Shown: piece by piece, positions 1-17,100 of the stretch | Position numbering within the stretch: position 1 is the first letter of the stretch | Layout: each line of letters starts with the position of its first letter | Source: Streptomyces cyaneogriseus subsp. noncyanogenus | Lineage (GTDB): Bacteria; Actinomycetota; Actinomycetes; Streptomycetales; Streptomycetaceae | Assembly (NCBI RefSeq): GCF_000931445.1 | Contig: NZ_CP010849.1 | Coordinates: 5,270,001-5,334,000, forward strand | Direction: 5' to 3' | Length of the DNA: 64,000 nucleotides | Notes under the pieces: generated by a model | The model's input: only the letters and a program-made list of their open reading frames with translations | Told to the model about the DNA's origin: nothing | The model's database searches: none | Position numbers and translations under genes: made by a program

Positions 1-59
1 ATGGGCCGGGAGTTGTACGAGTCGTTCCCGGTGTTCGCGGCTGCTTTTGATGAGGTGTG
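1..59 (+). other. AT-domain fragment upstream of the first linker
   Basis: This 59-bp stretch is identical to 51919-51977, inside the AT of the last module. It ends directly at a 42-bp linker. It is a scrap of a repeated malonyl-type AT and probably belongs to the same gene as 387-5081, with sequence missing in between. The ATG at position 1 is an internal Met codon of the AT, not a gene start. Confidence 0.85.
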
Positions 60-101
60 CGTAATAACTTCGTATAGCATACATTATACGAAGTTATACG
101 A
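60..101 (+). other. 454 paired-end linker copy 1 (contains loxP), artefact
   Basis: The 42 bases match, from memory, the Roche 454 Titanium paired-end linker: a 34-bp loxP core (64-97) with CGTA before it and ACGA after it. It sits in the middle of AT coding sequence and has no biological context. It is read as untrimmed library linker. Confidence 0.93.
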
Positions 102-154
102 GAGTACTGGGTGCGGCATGTGCGGGGGACGGTGCGGTTCGCGGACGCGGTGGG

Positions 155-196
155 CGTAATAACTTCGTATAGCATACATTATACGAAGTTATACGA
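155..196 (+). other. 454 paired-end linker copy 2, artefact
   Basis: Identical to the copy at 60-101, in the same orientation. The loxP core is at 159-192. Confidence 0.93.
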
Positions 197-249
197 GAGT
201 ACTGGGTGCGGCATGTGCGGGGGACGGTGCGGTTCGCGGACGCGGTGGG

Positions 250-291
250 CGTAATAACTTCGTATAGCATACATTATACGAAGTTATACGA
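250..291 (+). other. 454 paired-end linker copy 3, artefact
   Basis: Identical to the copy at 60-101, in the same orientation. The loxP core is at 254-287. Confidence 0.93.
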
Positions 292-344
292 GAGTACTGG
301 GTGCGGCATGTGCGGGGGACGGTGCGGTTCGCGGACGCGGTGGG

Positions 345-386
345 CGTAATAACTTCGTATAGCATACATTATACGAAGTTATACGA
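345..386 (+). other. 454 paired-end linker copy 4, artefact
   Basis: Identical to the copy at 60-101. Continuous PKS coding sequence resumes at 387, directly after its last base. Confidence 0.93.
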
Positions 387-5081
<4,695 letters not shown>

Positions 5082-5103
5082 TACACATACGGAGTTGGTC
5101 GTA

Positions 5104-8100
5104 ATGGCGGACGACGGCAAGCTCGTCGACTACCTCAAGCGCGTCACCGCGGACCTGAAGCGGACGCGGCAGCGGGTCCGGGAACTCGAGGAAGGAGCCG
5201 CCGAACCCATCGCCATCGTGTCGATGAGCTGCCGCTTCCCCGGCGGCATCGCCTCACCGGACGACCTGTGGGAGTTCGTGCGCTCCGGCGGCGACGCCAT
5301 CGCCCCCTTCCCCGCCGACCGCGGCTGGGACACCGGGCGGCTGCACGGCGACTTCCGGCTGGCCGGCGGATTCCTCGCCGACGCCGCCGAGTTCGACGCC
5401 GGACTGTTCGGCATCGCGCCGCGCGAGGCGCTCGCCATGGACCCGCAGCAGCGGCTGCTGCTGGAGACCTCCTGGGAGGCGCTGGAGCGGGCCGGCCTCG
5501 ACCCCACCGGGCTGCGCGGCACCGACGGCGCGGTCTTCGTCGGCATGGCCGACCAGAAGTACGGGCCGCGCCGCCCGGAGGCGGCCGACGAGGTCCGCGG
5601 TCATCTGCTCACCGGCACCACCAGCAGCGTGGCCTCCGGCCGGATCGCCTACGCGCTCGGCCTCCAGGGGCCCGCCCTCACCATCGACACCGCCTGCTCC
5701 TCCTCCCTGGTCGCCCTGCACCTCGCGGTGCGCGCGCTGCGCGCCGGGGAGTGCTCCTTCGCCCTCGTCGGCGGTGCCGCCGTGATGGCCGAACCCACCC
5801 TGTTCGAGGAGATGGCCGAACAGGGCGGCATGGCCGGCGACGGCCGCTGCAAGGCGTTCGCCGCGGCGGCCGACGGCACCGGCTGGGGCGAGGGCGTCGG
5901 CGTGCTGCTGCTCAAGCGGCTGTCCGCCGCGCGCGCCGAGGGCCTGCCGGTGCTGGCGACCGTGCGGGGCAGCGCCGTCAACTCCGACGGCCGCTCCAAC
6001 GGCCTGACCGCGCCCAACGGGCCCGCGCAGCGCCGGGTGATCCGGCAGGCGCTCACCGACGCCCGGCTCAGCGTGGGCCAGGTCGACGCGGTGGAGGCGC
6101 ACGGCACCGGCACCCGGCTCGGCGACCCGATCGAGGCCCAGGCGCTGCTGGCCACCTACGGCCGGGAGCGACCCGAGGGAGAGCCGCTGTGGCTGGGCTC
6201 GGTCAAGTCCAACATCGGCCACACCCAGGCCGCCGCGGGCATGGCCGGCGTGATCAAGATGGTGCAGGCGATGCGGCACGGCACCCTGCCGCGCACCCTG
6301 CACGTGGACGAACCCACCCCCCAGGTGGACTGGTCCGCGGGCGACGTCCGGCTGCTCACCGAGGACCGCGCCTGGCCGGACACCGGCCGCCCCCGGCGCG
6401 CCGCGGTCTCCTCCTTCGGCATCAGCGGCACCAACGCGCACGTCGTCCTCGAACACGAGCCCGCCCCCGCCCCCGCCGCGGACCGGGCGCCCGACCCCGC
6501 GCCCGCCGCCCCCGTGCCCTGGCCGGTGTCCGCGGCCGGCGCCGACGCGCTGCGCGCCCAGGCCCGGCGCCTGCACCGGTTCGCCACGGCCGCCGGGGAC
6601 GCCCGCCCGCTCGACATCGCCCACGCCCTCGCCACCACCCGCGCCCACCTGCCGCACCGGGCCGTCGTACTGGGCGCCGACCGGGCCGAGCTGCTGGCCG
6701 GGCTGGCCGCGCTCGGCGCGGGCGAGACCGGAGCGCGCGTGGTGCGCGGCACCACCGCGCCCGCCGGACCCCTCGCCTTCCTCTTCACCGGGCAGGGCTC
6801 GCAGCGCGCCGGCGTCGGCAAGGAGCTGTACGCCACCTTCCCCGTCTTCGCCGACGCCTTCGACCAGGTGCGCGAGCGGCTCGACCCGCTGCTCGCCCAC
6901 CCGCTCGCCGACATCCTCGACGGACACGTGGCCGACGGGCTGCCGCTGATGGAGCAGACCGGGTTCGCGCTGCCCGCCGTGTTCGCCCTGGAGGTGGCCC
7001 TCTTCCGGCTCGTCGAACACGCCGGGCTCACCCCCGACTTCGTGCTCGGCCACTCCACCGGCGAGCTGGCCGCCGCCCACGCGGCCGGCGTGCTCTCCCT
7101 CGACGACGCCTGCACCCTGGTCGCCGCCCGCGGCCGGCTGGTGCAGACGATGCGCACCGACGGCGCGATGGTCTCCCTGGAGATGGCGGAGGACGAACTG
7201 GCCGCCGTCATCGCCGAGGCGGGCGCCGGGGACCGGGTCACCATCGCCGCGGTCAACGGCCCGCGCGCGGTCGTGCTCTCCGGCGACGCCGAACCCGTCG
7301 AACGGGTACGCGCCCTGTGCGCCGGGCGCGGCCACCGCACCCGCCGGCTGCCGATCAGCCACGCCGCGCACTCCGCGCACATGGAGCCGATGATGGACGG
7401 CCTGCGTGAGGTCGCCCGCGGCCTGACCCACCACCCGGCCCGGATCCCGCTGGTGTCCAACCTGACCGGGGCGCCGGTCGGCCCCGGCACCGACTGGCCG
7501 GAGTACTGGACCCGGCAGTTGCGCGAGACCGTCCGCTTCCAGGACGGCGTGCGCTGGCTGGCCGCCCAGGGCGTCACCGCCTGCCTGGAACTCGGGCCCG
7601 GCGGCGCCCTGACCGCGATGGCCCGGGACTGCTTCGACGCCCTCGGCCACGACGTGGCGCTCGCCGCCGCCCACCAGCACGAGCGGCCCGAGCCCGACAC
7701 CGTGCTGACCGCCCTGGCCGAACTGCACGTGCGCGGCGCCGGGGTCGACTTCGGCGCCCTGCTGGCCGCCCGCGGCGGCACCCGCACCGAGCTGCCCACC
7801 TACGCCTTCCAGCGCGAGCGGTACTGGCTGCCCGCCGACCCGGCCGCCCCGTCCGCCGAGCCCGGCACCCGGCCCGCCGGCGACGCGGACGACGCCGACC
7901 GCCTGCGCTACCGCGTCGCCTTCACCCCCCTCACCGGCCTGGACACCGACGCCCGCCCCGACGGGACCTGGGTCGTCGTCGCCCCCGAGGGCACCGACGC
8001 CGCACCCGCCGCCGCCGCGCTCGGCCGGGCCACCGTCGTGCCGGCCGGCGACCCCGGCGCCCCGGACGGACCCGCCCGGCGGATCGCCGCCGCCCGGCCC

Positions 8101-11100
8101 TCCGGCATCCTCATCCTGCCCCCGCCGGACGGCGCCCCCGTCCTCGCCCCGGCCCTCGCCCTGCGCCGCGCCCTCACCGAGACCGGGGTCGACGCACCGG
8201 TGTGGTGGGCCACCCGCGGCGCCGTCACCGCGGCCGCCGAACCCGCCCCGGCCGCCGCGCAGGCACCGCTGTGGGGCCTGGCCCGCGCCCTGGGCACCGA
8301 CGGCGCCGTCGACCTGCCCGTCACCGCCGACGAACGCACCCCGCGGCTGCTCGCCGCCGCCCTCGCCGCCGCCGAACCCGGCGACCAGCTCGCCGTACGC
8401 CCCGGCGGGGTGTTCGCCCGCAGGCTGCTGCCCGCCCTCTCCCCGCGCCGCGGCCACACCTGGCGCGCGGAGGGCACCGTCCTCGTCACCGGCGACATCG
8501 CCGACGTGACCCCCGAACTGCTGCGGCTGCTGGCCGGGGACGGCCGCCGGGTCGTCCTCGCCCACGACCCGGCGGTCCCCGCCCCCGACCCCGCCGTCCT
8601 CGCCGGGGCGGGCGACGCCTGCACGCTCACCGCCTGGGACCCGGCCACCGGCACGCCACCCGCCACCCCGGCCCCCGTGACCGCCGTCGTCCACCTCAGC
8701 TCCATCCGCGCCACCGCCCCGGCCGGCCTCGGCACCGCCCCGGCCGGCCTCGGCACCGACCCGGCCGCCTTCGCCGCCGAGACCGAACGCCGCCTGCGCG
8801 CCGTGACGGTGCTGGACGAGCTGTACGCCGACGCCGGCCTGGACGCCTTCCTGCTGCTGTCCACCGTCGCCGGCACCTGGGGCGGCACCGAGGACGCCGC
8901 CCACACCGTCGCCCACGCCGCCCTGGAGGCCCTCGCCGCCCGCCGCGCCCTGACCGGCCGGCACGCCACCTGCGTCGGCTGGGGACCCTGGCAGACCACC
9001 GGCGCCGACCCGGCCACCGTGCCCGGACTGCCGCCCATGCCGCCCGCGCGGGCCCTGGCCGCGCTGCGCCGCGCCCTGGACGCCGACGACGCCGTGGCGG
9101 CCGTCGCCGACGTCGACTGGCCCGAGTTCCACCCCGTGTTCACCGGCCGCGGCCCCCGGCCGCTCGTCGCCGACCTGCCGCAGGTCCGCGCGCTGCCCGC
9201 GCCCGAGCCCGCCCGCCCGGCCGGCCCGGCCGCCGCCGACCTGCGGGCCCGGCTGCTCGACCTGGTGCGCGCCCAGGCCGCGGCCGTGCTCGGCCACCCC
9301 TCGGGCGACGCCGTCGACCCCGTACGCCCCTTCCGCGACCTCGGCTTCGACTCGCTGACCGCGGTCCGCTTCCGTGACCGCATCGCCGCCGAGACCGGGC
9401 TGCGGCTGCCCGCCACCCTGGTCTTCGACCACCCCACCCCCGAAGCCGTCGCCGACCACGTCGGCGCCGAACTCGGCGGGGCGGGCCCCGCCGGCACCCC
9501 CGCCCCCGCCGCGCGGACCGCCGCCGACCGCGACGACCCGGTCGTCATCGTCGGCATGGCCTGCCGCTACCCCGGCGGTGTCCACGACCCCGAGAGCCTG
9601 TGGGACCTGGTGCGCTCCGGCCGCGAGGGACTCGGCGACTTCCCCGCCGACCGCGGCTGGGACCTGTCCGCGCTGCGCCGCGCCCAGCCGGACCTCGCGC
9701 TGCGCGCCGGATTCCTGCCCGACGCCGCCGAGTTCGACGCCGACTTCTTCGGCATCTCACCGCGCGAGGCGCTCGCCATGGACCCCCAGCAGCGGCTGCT
9801 GCTGGAGAGCACCTGGGAGGCGCTGGAGCGCGCCGGCATCGACCCGTCCGGGCTGCGCGGCAGCCGCACCGGCGTGTTCGCCGGAGCCGCCGGCTCCGAC
9901 TACGCGGCCGCGCTCGCCGGCACCCCGGAGGCCGACGGCTATCTGACCACCGGCACGGCGGCCAGCGTCGTCTCCGGCCGGGTCGCCTACACCCTCGGCC
10001 TGCACGGCCCCGCGGTCACCGTCGACACCGCCTGCTCCTCCTCCCTGGTCGCCCTGCACATGGCCGCCGGCTCGCTGCGCACGGGCGAGTGCGACCTGGC
10101 GCTGGCCACCGGTGTCGCCGTGCTCTCCACGCCCGGCGCCTTCGCCGACTTCGGCGCGCAGAGCGGCCTCGCCTCCGACGGGCGCTGCAAGGCGTTCGCC
10201 GCGACCGCCGACGGCACCAACTGGTCCGAGGGCGTGGGCGTGCTGGTCCTGGAGCGGATGTCCGCCGCGCGCCGCGCCGGGCACCGGATCCTCGCCGTCG
10301 TCCGCGGCTCGGCCGTCAACCAGGACGGCGCCTCCAACGGACTGTCCGCCCCCAGCGGCCCCGCCCAGCAGCGGGTCATCCGCGAGGCACTCGCCGACGC
10401 CGGGCTGAGCGCGGCCGACATCGACGCCGTCGAGGCGCACGGCACCGGCACCCGGCTGGGCGACCCGATCGAGGCGCAGGCCCTGCTCGCCACCTACGGG
10501 CGCGAACGCGCCGACGGCCGACCGCTGTGGCTGGGCTCCCTGAAGTCCAACATCGGGCACGCGGGGGCCGCGGCCGGGGTCGGCGGCGTCATCAAGATGG
10601 TGCAGGCGATGCGGCACGGGACGCTGCCGCGCACCCTGCACGTCGACGAGCCCACCCCCGAGGTCGACTGGACCGCCGGCGCGGTGGAGCTCCTCACCGA
10701 CAACCGCGCCTGGCCCGACACCGGGCGCCCGCGCCGCGCCGGGGTGTCCTCCTTCGGCGTCAGCGGCACCAACGCCCACGTCGTGCTGGAGGCCGGCCCC
10801 GAGGAGACGGTGACGGCGCCGGACGCCGGCACCTCCCCGCGGGCCGCGGGCGAGGCCGCGGCGGCGGACGGCACCGGGGCACCGGCCCCCGTCGCCGTGC
10901 CCTGGCTGCTGTCCGCCCGCACCCCCGACGCCCTGCGCGCCCAGGCCGGCCGGCTGGCCGCGCACGCCGCCGGGCGGGAGCTGTCCGCCGGTGCCGTCGG
11001 GCGGGCGCTGCTGACCGGCCGCACCGCCTTCGAACACCGGGCCGTCGTGCTCGGCGCCGACACCGGCGAACTGGCCGCCGCGCTGCGCGCCGTCGCCGGC

Positions 11101-14100
11101 GGCGAACCCCGGGCGGGCGTCGTCACCGGCAGCGTCCGCACCTCCGGGAAGGGCCCGGTGTTCGTCTTCCCCGGACAGGGCGGGCAGTGGCCCGGCATGG
11201 CCGCCGAACTGCTCGACACCGCACCGGAGTTCGCCGCCCGCTGGGCCGAGTGCGAGGCCGCCCTCGCCCCCTACACCGACTTCTCGCTCACCGACACCGT
11301 CCGCTCCGGCGAGCGGCTCGACCGGGTGGACGTGGTGCAGCCGGTGCTGTGGGCGGTCATGGTGTCGCTGGCCGAGCTGTGGCGCGCCCACGGCGTGGTG
11401 CCGGCCGCGGTGGCCGGGCACTCGCAGGGCGAGATAGCCGCCGCCTGCGTGGCGGGCGCGCTGTCCCTGGAGGACGGGGCCCGCGTGGTCGCGCTGCGCG
11501 CCCGGGCCCTGGGCGCGCTCAGCGGAGCCGGCGGCATGGTGTCGGTCGCCGCGCCGCGCGCCCGGGTCGAGGAGTGGCTGCCCCGCTGGAACGGCGAGGT
11601 GTCCGTGGCCGCCGTCAACGGGCCCTCCTCGGTGGTGGTCTCCGGCGCCCCGGCCGCCCTGGACGAGCTGGTGGCGTACGCGGGCTCCCACGACGTCCGG
11701 GCCCGCCGCGTCGACGTGGACTACGCCTCCCACTCGCCGCAGGTCGCCCGGATCGAGGAGGAGATCCTCACCGCCCTGGCGCCCGTCACCCCCCGGCCCG
11801 CCGCGATCCCCTTCCTGTCCACCGTCACCGCGCAGTGGCAGGACACCACCGGTCTCGACGCCGCCTACTGGTACCGCAACCTGCGCGAACCGGTCCTCCT
11901 CGAACAGGCCGTCACCGCCCTGGCCGAGGCCGGACACGACGTCTTCGTGGAGGTCGGCCCCCACCCCGTGCTCGGCGCGGCGCTCGCCGAGACCGCCGAA
12001 CGCGCCGGGATCACCGACCCCCTGGTCACCGGCACCCTGCGCCGCGACGAGGGCGGCCTGACCCGGATGCGCACCGCGCTGGCCGAGCTGTGGGTGCGCG
12101 GCGTCCCGGTGGACTGGGCGCCCGCCCAGGCCCCCGGCACGGACGGCGCCGCCGACGGCACCGCCGCCGACCTGCCCACGTACGCCTTCCAGCGGGTGCG
12201 CTACTGGCCCCGGCCGGTGCCGGCCGGCGACCGGGACCCGGCCGACGAGCGGTTCTGGCACGCCGTCGACGAGCAGGACCTGCCCGCCGTGGCCGGCACC
12301 CTCGGCCTGCCGGACGAGGAGCCGCTGCGCGACGTCGTCCCGGCCCTCGCGGCCTGGCGGCGGGGCCGCCGCGAGCGCGCCGCCGCCGACTCCTGGCGCT
12401 ACCGCGCCGAGTTCCGGCCGCTGCCCGAGCGCACGGGCGGCGCCCTGCCGGGCACCTGGCTGCTGGCCGTCCCCGCCGCGACGGCCGGCGCCCCCACGGC
12501 GCTCGCCGTGCGCGACGCGCTCGCCGCGCGCACCGACCGCCTCCTGGTGGCGGAAGTGCCCGAGGACACCGGCCGGGAGGACCTGGCCGGCCGCCTCGGC
12601 TCCCTCCTCGGCGGCACCGTCCCGGCCGGGGTGGTCTCGCTGACCGCGCTCGACACCTCGCCCCACCCCGGCAGCACCGCCGTACCCGCCGGCCTCGCCC
12701 TCGGCCTGACCCTGTACCAGGCCCTCGGCGACCTGGGCGTACGCGCCCCGCTGTGGTACCTGACCCGGGGCGCCGTCGCCACCGCCGAGGACCCGGCCGG
12801 GCCGGCCGCCCCCGAGCAGGCCGCGATGTGGGCCCTGGGCCGGGTCGCCGCCCTGGAGTCGCCGCGCGACTGGGGCGGGCTGGTCGACCTGCCCGAGGAG
12901 CTCGACGAGACCGCGGCCGGGCGGCTCGCCGCCGTCCTGGCCGGTACGGACGGCGAGGACCAGGTCGCCGTACGCACCGGCGCCGCCTACGGCCGCAGGC
13001 TGGTGCGGGCCGCCCCCGCCGCCCCCTCGGACGAGGGCTGGCGGCCGCGCGGCACGGTGCTCGTCACCGGCGGCACCGGCGCGCTGGGCGGGCGCGTCGC
13101 CCGCTGGCTGGCCCGCGAGGGCGCCGAGCACCTGGTGCTCACCAGCCGCCGCGGCCCCGACGCGCCGGGCGCCGACGCCCTCGTCGCCGACCTCACCGCG
13201 CTCGGCGCCCGGGTCACCGTGCTCTCCTGCGACCTCGCCGACGCCGCCCAGGCGGCCGATCTGGTCGAGCGGGCGCAGCGGGACGGCGACCGCATCGGCG
13301 CGGTGGTGCACACCGCCGGCGCCGGCGGCCTCGGCCCGCTCGCCGCGGCGGGCCTGGACGACCTCGCCGAGGCCATGGCCGCCAAGGTCAGCGGCATCGC
13401 CCACCTGGAGGCCGCGCTCGACCCCGGGCAACTCGACGTCGTCGTCTACTTCTCCTCCATCAGCGCCTCCTGGGGCGCCGGCGACCACGGCGTGTACGCC
13501 GCCGCCAACGGGGTCCTCGACGCCCGCGCCGAGGCCCGCTGCGCCGCCGGGGTGCACACCGTGTCGGTCGCCTGGGCGCCCTGGGCCGGCGGCGGCATGG
13601 CCGACGACCCGGTCTTCGCGACCCTCTCCCGCAAGGGCCTGCCGCTCATCGACCCGGACACGGCGATCACCGCGCTCGCCGCGGCGCTCGCCGCCGGGGA
13701 CCGGTCCCTGCTCCTCGTCGACGTCGACTGGGCCCGCTTCACCCCGCAGTTCACCTTCGAACGCGCCACCCGGCTGCTCGACGAACTGCCCGAGGCCCGC
13801 CCGGAGCCGCGGACCGCGCCGGGCGCCGACGACGGCACCGGCACGCCGTTCGTGCGCCGGCTCGCCGGGCTCACCGCCGCCCAGCGGCAGGCGGCACTGC
13901 GGGACCTGGTGCGCGAGCACGCCGCCGCCGTCCTCGGCCACGGCGACCCGGCCGCCGTCGACCCCGGCCGCGCGCTGAAGGAACTCGGCTTCGACTCGCT
14001 CACCGCCGTCGAACTGCGCAACCGGATCGGCACCGTCACCGGCCTGACCCTGCCGGCCACGATGGTCTTCGACCACCCCACCGCCGACGCCCTGGCCGCC

Positions 14101-17100
14101 TACCTCGCCCGCACCCTGGACGGCGACGGGGCCGGCGCGCCGGCCGCCGCCGCGCCCGTGGTCCGGGTCGACCAGGACGACCCGATCGCCGTCGTCGGCA
14201 TGGCCTGCCGCTTCCCCGGCGGCATCACCGGCCCCGAGGAGCTGTGGCGGGCGGTGCGCGACGAGGCCGACCTCATCACGCCCTTCCCCACCGACCGCGG
14301 CTGGCCGCTGGAACGGCTGCTGGACACCGACCCCGACCGGCAGGGCGCCAGCTACGCCGGCCACGGCGGCTTCCTGGAGAGGGCCGGCGACTTCGACCCC
14401 GGGTTCTTCGGCATCTCGCCGCGCGAGGCACAGGCCATGGACCCGCAGCACCGGCTGCTCCTGGAGTCCTCCTGGGAGGCGCTGGAGCGCGCCGGGATCG
14501 ACCCCAAGGGCCTGCACGGCAGCCGCACCGGCGTCTACGTCGGCCTCACCGACCAGGCGTACGGCACCCGGCTGCGGGGCGCCGCCGACGGCATGGAGGG
14601 CTATCTGGTCAGCGCCTCCGCCAACGTCGCCTCCGGCCGCGTCTCCTACACCCTCGGCCTGGAGGGGCCCTCGCTCACCGTGGACACGGCCTGCTCGTCG
14701 TCCCTGGTGGCGCTGCACCTGGCCGCCCAGGCACTGCGCGACGGGGAGTGCGACCTCGCGCTGGCCGGCGGCGCCACCGTGATGCCCGACCCGACCTCCT
14801 TCGTCGCCTTCAGCCGGCAGCGCGGGCTCGCCGCCGACGGCCGATGCAAGCCGTTCGCCGCCGCGGCCGACGGCTTCTCCCTCGGGGAGGGCGCCGGGGT
14901 GCTGATCGTGGAGCGGCTGTCCGACGCCCGCCGCCGCGGCCACCCCGTCCTCGCCGTGATCCGCGGCTCGGCCGTCAACCAGGACGGCGCCTCCAACGGG
15001 CTGACCGCGCCCAACGGACCCGCCCAGGAGCGGGTCATCCGGCAGGCACTGGTCAACGCCGGACTGACGGCCGCGGACGTGGACGCCGTCGAGGCGCACG
15101 GCACGGGCACCCGGCTGGGCGACCCGATCGAGGCCCAGGCGCTGCTGGCGACGTACGGGCAGGAGCGGGAGCCGGACCGGCCGCTGTGGCTGGGCTCGGT
15201 GAAGTCCAACATCGGGCACACCCAGGCCGCCGCCGGCATCGCCGGTGTCATCAAGACCGTCCAGGCCATGCGCCACGGCCTCCTCCCGCGCAGCCTGCAC
15301 ATCGACGCGCCGAGCCCCGAGGTCGACTGGTCCGCCGGCGCCGTGGAACTCCTCACCGAGGCACGGCCCTGGCCCCGTGCCGGCCGCCCCCGCCGGGCCG
15401 GGGTCTCCGCCTTCGGCATCAGCGGCACCAACGCGCACGTCCTGCTGGAGGAGGCGCCCGGCGCTGCGGACCCGGCGGACGAGGCCCCCACCGCGCCCCG
15501 CGAGCCCCTCGCGCACCCCGTGCCGCTGCTCGTCTCCGCCCGCACCCGGGAGGCCCTGCGCGACCAGGCCGCGCGGGTGGGGGAGCGGATCCGGGACGGC
15601 GCGGACCTCGCCGACGTGGCGTTCTCGCTCGCCACGACGCGGGCCGTGCTCGACCACACGGCCGTCGTCGTCGCCGCGGACGCCGACGAGGCGTGCGCCG
15701 CGCTCGCCGGCCCGGATGGGCCGGCCGCCGTGGAACAGCCGGCCGAGGGCGCGCTCGCCTTCCTGTTCACCGGGCAGGGGGCGCAGCGCCTGGGCATGGG
15801 CCGCGAGCTGTACGCCGCGTTCCCGGCGTACGCCGAGGCCCTCGACGAGATCTGCGACGCGCTCGACGCGCACCTGCCCCGGCCGCTGCGGAGCGTCCTG
15901 TTCGCCGAGCCCGGCTCGGCGCAGGCCGCGCTGCTCGACCGGACGCTGTACACCCAGACCGGCCTGTTCGCCGTGGAGGCGGCCCTGTACCGGCTGCTGA
16001 CCGGATGGGGCGTCGCCCCCGACTTCGTGCTCGGCCACTCGGTCGGCGAGCTGGCCGCCGCCCACGCGGCCGGCGTGTGGTCGACCGCCGACGCGGCCCG
16101 CGTGGTCGCCGCCCGCGCCCGGCTGATGCAGGACCTGCCCGAGGGCGGCGCCATGCTCTCCGTGGCCGTCGCCGAGGAGGAGGCCGCCGCCCTGCTGGAC
16201 GGCCTGGACTCCCTCACCGTCGCCGCCGTCAACGGGCCCGCCTCGGTGGTGCTCTCCGGCGACGAGACGGCCGTCGCCGCCGCGGCCGGCCGGTGCGCGG
16301 CGGCGGGCCTGCGCAGCAAGCGGCTCACCGTCAGCCACGCCTTCCACTCGCCGCTCGTGGAACCGATGCTGGCCGCCTTCGAACGGGAGCTGGCCGGGGT
16401 CGGGTTCGCCGAACCGCGGCTGCCCGTGGTGTCCAACCTGACCGGCCGGCCCGCCCGACCCGGCGAGCTGTGCGACCCCGCCTACTGGGTGCGGCACGTC
16501 CGCCACGCGGTGCGGTTCGCCGACGGGGTGCGCGCCCTGCTCGACGCCGGTGTCACCACCTTCCTCGAACTGGGCCCCGACGGCGTGCTGACCGCCATGG
16601 CCCAGGAGACGGCCGGCGACCGGGCCCGCACCCTCGCCGCCCAGCGCCGCGACCGCGACCAGGTGCGCACCCTGCTCACCGCGCTCGGCCGCCTCCACGC
16701 GCGCACCGGCGCCGTCGACTGGCACGCCTTCCACGACGGCACCGGCGCGCGCCGCACCGACCTGCCGACGTACGCCTTCCAGCACCGCCGCTACTGGCTG
16801 GACGCCCCCGCCGCCGGCCCCGCCGCCCTGGCCGCGGCCGGGCTGACCGGCACCGGCCACCCCGTGCTGACGGCGACCACGGAACTCTCCGCCTCGGGCG
16901 TCCACCTCTTCAGCGGAACGGCACCGGACACGCCGGACGGCGCGGACGCCGACGGCCCGGGGGCGGCGGCCCGCGCGCTGGTGCTCGACATGGCGCTGTG
17001 GGCCGGGGCCCGGCTCGGACACCACCGGGTGGCCGAACTCGCCCTCACCGGCGCCCCGTTGCGGCCCGGCGTCCCGCTGCGCCTGGAGACGGCCGCGCCC

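Larger units (their letters stand above)
102..344 (+). repeat. 95-bp tandem array: 53-bp AT scrap alternating with linker
   Basis: The 53-bp segments at 102-154, 197-249 and 292-344 are identical to each other and to 933-985 of the AT just downstream. They are separated by linkers starting at 60, 155, 250 and 345, giving an exact 95-bp period. The array looks like a tandem repeat or lox array but is best explained by collapsed chimeric reads at a repeat edge. Confidence 0.9.

Noticed and set aside
102..344. CRISPR-like array with 42-bp repeats and 53-bp spacers
   Set aside because: The spacers are identical to each other and to the local AT gene; there are no cas genes.
60..386. A natural lox array or engineered Cre/lox cassette
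   Set aside because: The 42-bp blocks match the 454 paired-end linker including flanks, interrupt conserved AT coding sequence, carry scattered read errors in two copies, and recur only at repeat edges. No recombinase or marker gene is present.
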